Positions 29,953 to 37,841 of a stretch of 64,000 nucleotides of DNA are shown here, in pieces. The notes beneath the pieces were generated by a model. The model made no database searches. It was not told the DNA's origin and saw only the letters and a program-made list of their open reading frames with translations. Where the stretch lies: NCBI GenBank assembly GCA_012862575.1, contig BLSF01000001.1, positions 124,001-188,000 on the forward strand, given 5' to 3'. A program made the position numbers and the translations under genes. The stretch is from Parietichytrium sp. I65-24A (taxonomy: Eukaryota > Sar > Bigyra > Thraustochytrida > Thraustochytriidae). Every line of letters starts with the position of its first letter. The first letter of the stretch is position 1.

Positions 29953-31443
29953 ATGGTGTTGAATTGCACGCAAATCACCGACGCAGACCTGGCGGTCTTG
30001 TGCGAAGAGCTGGCCGTCGCAAAGGCGAGCTGGGAGGAGTCGCTCGCCGCTCAGACCATTGAGACAGTCGGTTTTAAAAATGACTCGGACACATTCTTCA
30101 TCTTGTGGGCCGGTTCGCTGGTGTTTTTCATGCACTGCGGGTTTGCGATGCTCAGCGCAGGAGCGGTGCGTGTGAAAAACACAAAGAATATTCTCATGTG
30201 CATTCTGCTCGACGCATGCATGTGCGCAATTGCATTTTGGTTTCTCGGCTACGGATTTGCATACGGCGACGACGCTGGGGGCTTCATTGGAACCTCTGGA
30301 TTCGTGGGAATGAGCATGAGCGATCCTGGAAGCTACCAATCGTTCTTCTTCCAGTTCGCGTTCGCAGCCACAGCCGCGACCATCGTCTCTGGAGCAGTTG
30401 CCGAGCGAGCTTCTTTCGAAGCTTACCTCAGTTACTCGTTCTTCTTGTCCATCTGGGTATACCCTGTCGTCGTGCACTGGGTGTGGGGAGGTGGCTGGCT
30501 CACCTCTGGGCCTGACTCGCTCTTTGGCGTTGGCGCCATCGACTTTGCGGGAGACGGCCCTGTACACATGATTGGTGGTGTCGCTGGAGCCATTGGGTCC
30601 AAGATTATCGGCCCGCGAATTGGAAGGTTTGATTCTGATGGCAAGCCCCATCCTATTCAAGGGCACTCCTCTCCTCTGGCGTTTCTTGGTACCTTTATCC
30701 TCTGGGTGGGATGGTTCGGTTTTAATTCCGGTTCTGCTCTGGCCATCATCGGAAGCGGCTTGGTCGCAGAACGCGCGGCAGTGAACACCCTCATGTCTTC
30801 CTCCACCGGCGCGCTTGCGTCTCTCTTTTTTCACTACTTTTGGATGCGACAAGGATGGGATATCAATGCCGCCTTGAACGGAACCCTTGCCGGCCTCGTT
30901 GCGATCACCGCGGGCTGTGCCGTCGTGGAAACCTGGGGAGCACTCATCATCGGGTTGATTGGTGGAATTCTTTACGTTCTTGGTTCTGTTTTCACCATCA
31001 ATGTTCTTAAAATCGACGACCCATTGGACGCAACTCCAGTGCACTTGTTCACTGGAATGTATGGCCTGATCGCAGTTGGATTCTTCGCCAAGACCGAGTT
31101 TGTGGAGGAGTACAATGCCGGCTTCCTTGAAGGCGGCGACCCGAAAGACTATAGCGGAGTCTTCTATGCAGGGAACGGTCACCTGCTCGCAGCGCAAATT
31201 ATCGAGATTCTTGTCATCCTTGCATGGGTCGGGGCTTTCATCACCCCTTACTTTTACATACTGAAACGCCTGGGCGTTCTGCGCATCAGCGCTGAGGCCG
31301 AGAGCGCTGGCATCGATGAGTCTTCTCACGGTGGTACTGCCTACCCAGAGATGTACACAGAGGAGGGCAGTCCAAAACTGGCGCAGAACAACGGTCCTGG
31401 GGGTCCTGTAAACGGGAGCAATAAAGAGGTCAACCGAGTTTAA
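29953..31443 (+). CDS. AMT1: AMT-type ammonium transporter
   Basis: Predicted 496-residue plasma-membrane ammonium channel/transporter with about eleven hydrophobic spans. Recognised by AMLSAGAVRVKN, the signature DFAGDGPVHMIGG, GWFGFNSGS, and LDATPVHLFTGMYG. The two pore histidines of the Amt/Rh fold lie in GPVHM and TPVHL and are both present, so transport should be possible. The cytosolic tail is short and Gly/Asn-rich. The protein would take up ammonium for growth; it resembles plant and algal AMT1 more than bacterial AmtB (by eye). The frame is open upstream to a GTG and includes an in-frame ATG at 29851, but the segment before MVLNCTQ is unlike the family, so the ATG at 29953 is preferred. 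A branch-point plus acceptor about 150 bases upstream suggests a leader intron. The 3' end faces an ankyrin gene 264 bases away. Confidence 0.95.
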   Translation: MVLNCTQITDADLAVLCEELAVAKASWEESLAAQTIETVGFKNDSDTFFILWAGSLVFFMHCGFAMLSAGAVRVKNTKNILMCILLDACMCAIAFWFLGYGFAYGDDAGGFIGTSGFVGMSMSDPGSYQSFFFQFAFAATAATIVSGAVAERASFEAYLSYSFFLSIWVYPVVVHWVWGGGWLTSGPDSLFGVGAIDFAGDGPVHMIGGVAGAIGSKIIGPRIGRFDSDGKPHPIQGHSSPLAFLGTFILWVGWFGFNSGSALAIIGSGLVAERAAVNTLMSSSTGALASLFFHYFWMRQGWDINAALNGTLAGLVAITAGCAVVETWGALIIGLIGGILYVLGSVFTINVLKIDDPLDATPVHLFTGMYGLIAVGFFAKTEFVEEYNAGFLEGGDPKDYSGVFYAGNGHLLAAQIIEILVILAWVGAFITPYFYILKRLGVLRISAEAESAGIDESSHGGTAYPEMYTEEGSPKLAQNNGPGGPVNGSNKEVNRV

Positions 31444-31707
31444 GGATGCCATCGGACAACCTTGACAGAGAGCGATGCTGTCTTTCGTGCACTTTTTTGA
31501 TATCATATATGTATGGACATTCATTCACCCTAATTATTTGAACGTTTTTGTCAATATATTTATTCTTCTGAGTCCTGAATTAATTATTCTGGTTGTGGGA
31601 TTGCGCGCAAGATTGGCGATGCCCCTTTTTTTTCTTTCAAAGTAACCACTCAAGGAAATGAGGCTTGTTTTCAAATTTCGTTCGTAGCGTACACAGATTG
31701 TATTTAC

Positions 31708-33054
31708 TTATATATTCACATCCTGGGGCTGCTCGGGACGTAGGTTCAGGTTTGCAAGTTTGGAGCTGAGTGGGCCGAGGCGGAGCAATGCAATACACTT
31801 CTCCACATCGTATAAAGACGCCCTTTCTCCGGCCAGTTGCAACGCACGCTGTTTGGCGAGGAGCACATCCAAAGGCAGCTGTTTCGCATTATTCTTAAGT
31901 TTCACGGCATCCCGACCGAAGCGGGAGGAGAGCAAGTTTTGCAGAATCGTTTCGTGGCTAAGTTCCGAGGCAAGATGCATCGGGGTCTGGCCGAGCTTGT
32001 TGACCTCGAACAAACACATTGGCTCTACTTTGCAGATCAAAGAGCAGAGAAGAGCGCCATGATGCTTCTCCATGGCGAAGCGCTCCAAAGGCTTTGTGCC
32101 TTTCTTGCTTTGTGTTTGAGCCAGCTCAACCTCGTTCAGTCTCCGCAAGACCACGTGAAGTGGAGTCTCTCCGCGGCGAGATGGCTGACGAAGCATGCCC
32201 ACTTCCCCAAGGAACTCCTCCATCCGGCGGAGAGGTCCATAGCCACGAATTACTTGCTGAGCGGCTGCAAAGTTAAGTTTCTCACAGGCGAAATGAATCG
32301 CGAGACCATCCACATCGGATTTAGGGTCGTGGTACCATGTGTATACAGCGTCTGCGTGGGCCTGTAAGAGGAGCTCCACGATCGCTTCTGTGCCTTGGCA
32401 GGTGTCGCTGAGGCTCAGGAGGAAATGGTGCAACGGCAGAGCCCCTTGTGAGGATTTTGTGCGCGCTGAAGCTTTGTTGATCCGCAGGAGCAGCCGAACC
32501 AGGGTCACGTCCCTTTCTTTGACCTTTTCTCTTCTAGCAATCTTCTCGCAGACTTGATGAAGGAGGGGCGCGCCGTTGCGGGCTCGCGAGCAAACGATTT
32601 GCGCAAGTTTGGGATCCGCGGCTGTGAGCGCATCGATTAAAGCCCTGCATGACCCAGACTCATTGAAGATTCCCCACACCTGGTTCTCTAATTTGCACAC
32701 AGCGATCACCTTCTGCAGCTCCCGCATCCACACGCTCGCGTCCTCCACATTATCAGTAATCAAATGCAGCACTGGCTGGCCGAGCGTTTCCAACTTCAAG
32801 ATGCACAGGTCCGCGCCATGTTTGACTTTCTGCTTCATGCTCACCGTCGACACCTGTTCCAGACTCAGTCCGCGGTCAAACATCTTCTTCTTCTCTGCAT
32901 GCTGTGCGTGTATTGTCATCTCGAACGAATGATGCAGAACCACTTTACATGCCGCAAAGTGATCTGCGCGATCTCTGCTCTGCGCAAACATACATGACGC
33001 CAACATTTGCCCATCTCCTTCACCATACGCCAAAGCCAGTTTCCCCGCCTCCAT
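31708..33054 (-). CDS. PH-like and ankyrin-repeat protein
   Basis: Predicted 448-residue soluble protein. Residues about 15-120 look like a PH domain: alternating strands, then DASVWMRELQKVIAV with the typical Trp of the last helix. Residues 125-425 contain four to six diverged ankyrin repeats, the clearest being GAPLLHQVCEKIA, GALPLHHFLLSL, GETPLHVVLRRL and GQTPMHLASELSH. This arrangement suggests a membrane-associated adaptor binding phosphoinositides and a protein partner; no enzyme domain is visible and no specific orthologue was recognised. ATG at 33054; no intron seen. It converges on the ammonium transporter gene. Confidence 0.75.
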   Translation of the reverse strand: MEAGKLALAYGEGDGQMLASCMFAQSRDRADHFAACKVVLHHSFEMTIHAQHAEKKKMFDRGLSLEQVSTVSMKQKVKHGADLCILKLETLGQPVLHLITDNVEDASVWMRELQKVIAVCKLENQVWGIFNESGSCRALIDALTAADPKLAQIVCSRARNGAPLLHQVCEKIARREKVKERDVTLVRLLLRINKASARTKSSQGALPLHHFLLSLSDTCQGTEAIVELLLQAHADAVYTWYHDPKSDVDGLAIHFACEKLNFAAAQQVIRGYGPLRRMEEFLGEVGMLRQPSRRGETPLHVVLRRLNEVELAQTQSKKGTKPLERFAMEKHHGALLCSLICKVEPMCLFEVNKLGQTPMHLASELSHETILQNLLSSRFGRDAVKLKNNAKQLPLDVLLAKQRALQLAGERASLYDVEKCIALLRLGPLSSKLANLNLRPEQPQDVNI

Positions 33055-34903
33055 CTTCTCCCCTTCTGTCCTTCTCTTCCCGCACCTTAATTCACCGACA
33101 CTGCCGCGTACCCTATCCCACAGTTACCCGAAAAGTGTAGTAGTGCGCCGCAATTCGCCGACTGCTTTCCCCTTTGCACCGAAGAGTCCCCGCACTCTCA
33201 TGCATTTCGGTACTGCAGACACCTTTCAATCAAAGGTCGAAAAGTTTGCTCGCCCACTCCGCTCCTCTCGTCTTACTGTTTTGACTAACCAAGGCTACCC
33301 CCAGGCGACGCCTTTTTCTCCAAGCGGGGCCTACTACACGCCTATCTAACCGTACGGGGTGTTAGTATATTGTTAGAGAGTGCTAGCTGGTGTAGAAGTG
33401 TTTAGGGATGAGGTAGAAGGGAGTGAGGTGTGTAGGTGGTTGGGTAGGGAGGGTGGTAGAAGGGAGGATAGAGGAGGGCGTAGAGTGGGGAGAAAGTGGG
33501 ACTGACAGTGAGCATGAGAGAGAGAGAGAGAGAGAGTACCAGTAGTGTGGTTCCACCTTTGGGGAAGGGTGGAAGTCAGGTTTCAGATTGGTGTTTCACT
33601 AGAAAAATTGTTTCGATTTATTTTAAAATAAAGAGAAAAAGTGAGTGCTTAGGAACTAATATCATTGGCTCTTTTACAGCTTGGGATAATTAATTCGCTT
33701 TTTGCCCAAAAAATTCGCAACTAATTGTGCAAACAAAGAGCTCCCTCTCGAGAGATAAAGAGAAAGAGAAAATTTAATTGAAATTGTTTTTACTTTACAA
33801 TCTACTTCCCTCTACTAGTTCTATGTGGACTCTCAGATCAATGGAAGGTCTTAACGCACCATCTACCACCGCCACTAGTCTCCAGCAATCTTCAGCAACT
33901 TTCTTCAGCACCTCGAGAACCTACGCGTACGCTGGTCTTACTGCGTACTACTTAGACCTATCCAGTACCAGTGCCTCCGGGACCAGCAATCGCCTAATTG
34001 AGTGCTAGTGATGTATTATTCAGTATTCCCCAGTATCACCTCCCACGGCTTCGGACTACAGATAATGATAAGCAATGAATAGCGAACAAATTCAAATCGT
34101 CAAAAGTTCAAAAGTTCAGACCGGCGACATGATCCTGACTCTTGAGACCGTGCATCCTATCACCCATCAATGGTAACGAGTAGGAGTTCCAAGGTTTCGC
34201 TGTTAAAATTTGGGCTGAACCTTACCGGACTTTCGACTCTACAGGGTATTAAACATACCGGTAGACGTCGTGGGTTAAGAGGTTGCGTAATGGGTGTTAG
34301 GTGCCGGGAAATTTGTCTTATTCTCTGAGCTGAAACATTCCTGACATGTAATTTTTTTTGAGTTGATTTTTTAGAAGGTGAATTGTGAATTGTGAAATTC
34401 TGAACACTTGGGATGACAGATGAATTGGATGCATGGATGTATGGATGCATAGATGGCGAGTGAGCATGCGAGTCAAAAAAGTTGAGAGCTTGATGCGATC
34501 TTATGATTTAGAACCGGGACAGGTTCGCCGTGTATGCTTGCAAAGATTTATATATCTTTTCTAACTCGCTGCCCTCATCGAACTCTCGATCCTCCCGTAT
34601 GACGTTCAGAGTTGACGAGAGTTGCCGGTCGGCTTTGCGCTTCCGAATTTACGGTCTCTTGAGTCAATTCACATTTACGTATTCATGGTTTGAATGAAGG
34701 CTGGTAATGTACTGACGCCAACGCGAGTAGAAACGTCTACCTGGAAATGCCAGACAGATCCAATTTTCCTTGACGCCAGAATGTACCAAGTGCGTGCGAT
34801 ACACAGTTTGTTTTTTGCAGGAACACTGAGGTTCCAGGTTCCTCTCCACAGAGATCAGAGACGTGCTGAATGCTCCGAACGAAGGCAGAGTAGGAAGTGC
34901 TTC
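33055..34903. other. Spacer with G-rich purine tract
   Basis: No gene was recognised between the divergently oriented ends here (the two flanking genes are both on the minus strand). The stretch 33355-33545 is strongly purine-rich on the plus strand, with several GGG runs and a GA microsatellite (33521-33538). The remainder is AT-rich with no domain-bearing frame. Confidence 0.55.
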
Positions 34904-36661
34904 TCACAAGTACCCCGTGAAGGCCTGTACAATTCTGCATTCGATGAAGAACACCTGCTTGCGCTCACGGTCGGTCAGCCCAAGCTTAATCTTGTAGGCT
35001 TTCCATTTGAGCTCCAAAAGAGCAGCTTCGTGGTCTACAAGCGGCGTGAAGAGAGAGTGCGAGCATGGCATTTCCATCTTGGAAGCCATGTTCCCCAAAT
35101 CACGACAACCTGACAGCAAGCCAATGACCACGGTGTCCATGAATGCAAAGAACACCAGCCTGTCATTCGCCATTGCGTCCGCAATATTCCTGACGTGCCG
35201 GGTGAACGGCCCAATGCCAGGACTTTTGCTCGCGCTCGGCTTCTTTTGGAGCTCCGCAAGGTCGCTCTTTAGCTTTGCACGGAGGTCGTTGGCAGCATCG
35301 ACCAAAATTTTGACCACTGCTCCTTCAGAGTCTGGGGATTGGACGACTTTGTCGAAGAGAAGGTCAAGGCCACTCAGTGCAGCCTGCCACCTGCCACTGT
35401 CTTGATCCATCAGCAAAATCAAACTCGTCCAAAACACAACCGCTTGATCTGTGCCCGGCCACGTGGGGTTGTGGAAGATTGGGTCCATTCCCCAAACGGC
35501 TATGCCTTCCACCATGGCCCCGACCGCGAACCCTTGGCAAAGCACAGCAGCTGTATGCGGCAGTGCAGTGAGCGGAAGAAGAGCCATAAAGTTAAAGTAG
35601 TGGTGCGAGTGGAAGTAGCAATCAGGCAAGATGAAACGATGAACGCTGAAAATGCTCGCGCCAGCGATGGCGTAAAGCAAGGCAGGGTACAGAACCCACC
35701 GCCCAGCAAAGGCCCAAAGTACTGCGAGATTTCCAACCGCAGCGAGCACAGCGGTCACTAGCGCCAAGCCCACCGCGCGCTCAGCCGCAGTCATCGCCGC
35801 CCATCCATCCTTCTGCACCACCTTGCACCCAAAGCTCTGCAACACTGGCACATTGTCCATATAAACAAACATCATCCCGCACCCCATGCCGCAGGCATAA
35901 AGGCCGACATTCTCCCTGTGCAGAGTAAATCTCGCGACCAAGAGCCACACAGCCATCACGGCCGCCACGCACTTTGCCAGCTCCCGAACCCCCATCCAGT
36001 CATACCTACTTCCGTACCATCTCCTTCGTCCGAGCACCACCTTCGACACGACTGCGTACTCTGCCACGGCCGAGCTCACGAGCCAGGCGGTCTCCACGGT
36101 CAGAATCTCGTCCCCAGCTTGCTCCAACCGGTCTCCAACCGCGCCGACATTGTCACTTGCACTTTCAGCTCCCAGCCGCGTCATGCCGTAGCTCAATGCC
36201 GCCCAGGACGCCCAAAGCGCCAGCGCCGAGAGACTCAACTTTGGCGGGAAGCCAACCGGCGGCCGCGCGTCCGGCGCCACGCTCGGAGAGTACAGCACCA
36301 TTCTGCCGCACGTCAAACGACACCTGCTCAGCTTGCTCTGGTTGCTCTGGTTGCTCTGGTTGCTCTGGTTGCTCTGGTTGCTCTGGTTGCTCAGCTTGTT
36401 ACCCCGGTTGTGCGCAGGGTCTTTCGAGGGATACGCACGGTGAAACGTCTTTGTTTCGGGCTCGAGAGGCTCGAGCACTGGCCGGATGTATGATGTTTGC
36501 GAGCGATTAGACGGGCTGCTGCGGCTGGTGCAGTCGCTGCGATTGTCGCGGCAGTGGTTGTGGCTGGGCGACTCCGGAACACGGCGAGGAGCGTCGGTTG
36601 ACTTGCGTGAATAGCAATAGCACTTGTTCTCGGTTTGAGGTCGATTCGGTTCAGAGGGCAT
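34904..36661 (-). CDS. Multi-spanning membrane protein, fungal LCCL-protein membrane-domain type
   Basis: Predicted 585 residues from the first ATG (36661), or 465 from an internal ATG at 36301 that starts MVLYSPSVAP. Five or more hydrophobic segments lie at about residues 143-165, 230-250, 255-275, 290-350 and 385-445. The tract HSHHYFNFMALLPLTALP followed by GFAVGAMVEGIAVWGMDPI resembles the membrane part of fungal LCCL-domain proteins (HxHHYxxxLLLLP ... ARWGFDSI), but no LCCL domain is present. Function is unknown. The last 130 residues are charged and cytosolic in character. The first 120 residues are low complexity and include tandem Ser-Asn-Gln repeats encoded by a 9-base minisatellite, so the shorter start is possible. 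A pyrimidine-rich acceptor-like site about 30 bases upstream of 36661 suggests a leader intron. Confidence 0.6.
   Translation of the reverse strand: MPSEPNRPQTENKCYCYSRKSTDAPRRVPESPSHNHCRDNRSDCTSRSSPSNRSQTSYIRPVLEPLEPETKTFHRAYPSKDPAHNRGNKLSNQSNQSNQSNQSNQSNQSKLSRCRLTCGRMVLYSPSVAPDARPPVGFPPKLSLSALALWASWAALSYGMTRLGAESASDNVGAVGDRLEQAGDEILTVETAWLVSSAVAEYAVVSKVVLGRRRWYGSRYDWMGVRELAKCVAAVMAVWLLVARFTLHRENVGLYACGMGCGMMFVYMDNVPVLQSFGCKVVQKDGWAAMTAAERAVGLALVTAVLAAVGNLAVLWAFAGRWVLYPALLYAIAGASIFSVHRFILPDCYFHSHHYFNFMALLPLTALPHTAAVLCQGFAVGAMVEGIAVWGMDPIFHNPTWPGTDQAVVFWTSLILLMDQDSGRWQAALSGLDLLFDKVVQSPDSEGAVVKILVDAANDLRAKLKSDLAELQKKPSASKSPGIGPFTRHVRNIADAMANDRLVFFAFMDTVVIGLLSGCRDLGNMASKMEMPCSHSLFTPLVDHEAALLELKWKAYKIKLGLTDRERKQVFFIECRIVQAFTGYL
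36333..36393. repeat. 9-base minisatellite GTTGCTCTG
   Basis: Six to seven perfect units; read on the minus strand they encode (Ser-Asn-Gln)n in the N-terminal region of the membrane protein gene, or lie in its leader if the downstream ATG is used. Confidence 0.9.
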
Positions 36662-36677
36662 GGCGGGTGGCTCTTAG

Positions 36678-37145
36678 TCACGGGAAGACGGACTGCGGCA
36701 ACAAAAAGAAGATGCTGCTCATCGCTTGCCAGACAGAACTGTGTCCGTTGACAGGACACGGAAAGTTGTAGTCTGCGTACAAACCTGTGGGGTTGGTTGT
36801 TGCAGAGGTTTCTCGATTAGAACCGGACAACACCTTTAATAGTGCAGGGCACTGAATTCTCCTTCCGTGGTGGACCTGTCTTTCTTGTTCATGCGCCAGC
36901 ACCAAAGGGCGAATGCAGTCCTCGTCATTCTCACGTCCTCGCATGTAGCCAGGATTTGTCCCAAGAAGAGATCGAACTAACCCCCTCTCTTTGACTAGCT
37001 CAACGCCGAGCGTCTTGACCCTGTTCTGGCATTCGTCCGTTAGTGCATACCCGGCCAGAGCATCAACAGTTTTGAGCTCCACGCAGTTCAAACAAATCGT
37101 CAAATTCTTAGACGAGAGAACCAAGGAGTCGCATGCAGTGAACAT
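36678..37145 (-). CDS. Hypothetical open frame, doubtful
   Basis: A 155-codon frame from the ATG at 37145 with ordinary amino-acid composition and several cysteines; it was not recognised. Its stop lies only 16 bases before the ATG of the membrane protein on the same strand, and its end overlaps an acceptor-like sequence. It may therefore be leader or intron sequence, or a remnant, rather than a gene. No domain, signal peptide or membrane segment is evident. Confidence 0.2.
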   Translation of the reverse strand: MFTACDSLVLSSKNLTICLNCVELKTVDALAGYALTDECQNRVKTLGVELVKERGLVRSLLGTNPGYMRGRENDEDCIRPLVLAHEQERQVHHGRRIQCPALLKVLSGSNRETSATTNPTGLYADYNFPCPVNGHSSVWQAMSSIFFLLPQSVFP

Positions 37146-37841
37146 GAAATCCACCCTCTACTGTGTGTTCCGTCCGTGACAACTTTTGCAAGTTTTTCCG
37201 TGTCTGGGATCCACGAGCTTGGAACCAAGTTAATCATTTTACACTCATCCCGTTTCCTTTGTAACGTTCTGTTCCCACAATTGAGAACAGAATAACAAAC
37301 CCCACCCTTGCTTTTGTATCAGAGCAGCTTTAATGGGTCGCTTTGCCGATTTCTGAATTCTGATATCGTAATGCGAAGCGCAGTTGGTACTGTAATGCCA
37401 AAAATCACCGGACACAAGGTCCGTCCGCGCGCCTTACTTGATGGCGTCTACAGCCAATCATCGAAATCGACCAAACGTATCCTGACGGATACATCCAACA
37501 CATTTGCATCACTTTGCATCTGCTCAGATACAACTTCAAGTTAAGTGTGCACCCCACTTTACCACAAACACCAGGAGTCCTTATCGCGTTGGATTGAAAT
37601 CGGAGCCCTCGAGCGTTTTACGAGGGGTTTATTTGAACAACTTGGTCGAGAAAAGCGTGAGGTAAACTTTCAAAAATTCGACGAGTGTGAAAGTGTTTGG
37701 AAGGAAGAGCACAGCCTTAGTTGTTGCGCGAAAGAGAGTCGTGGAAGGACGGGGAGCACGCTGAGGAGGAAGCAGGCGAACGCGGCCAAGGAGAGATCAT
37801 TCGCTCTCGTTGTATTGCAGAATCAATAGAAAACGGGGGCG

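Noticed and set aside
29842-31524. 560-codon minus-strand frame
   Set aside because: It is antisense to the ammonium transporter; composition is Arg/His/Ser-rich without domain features.
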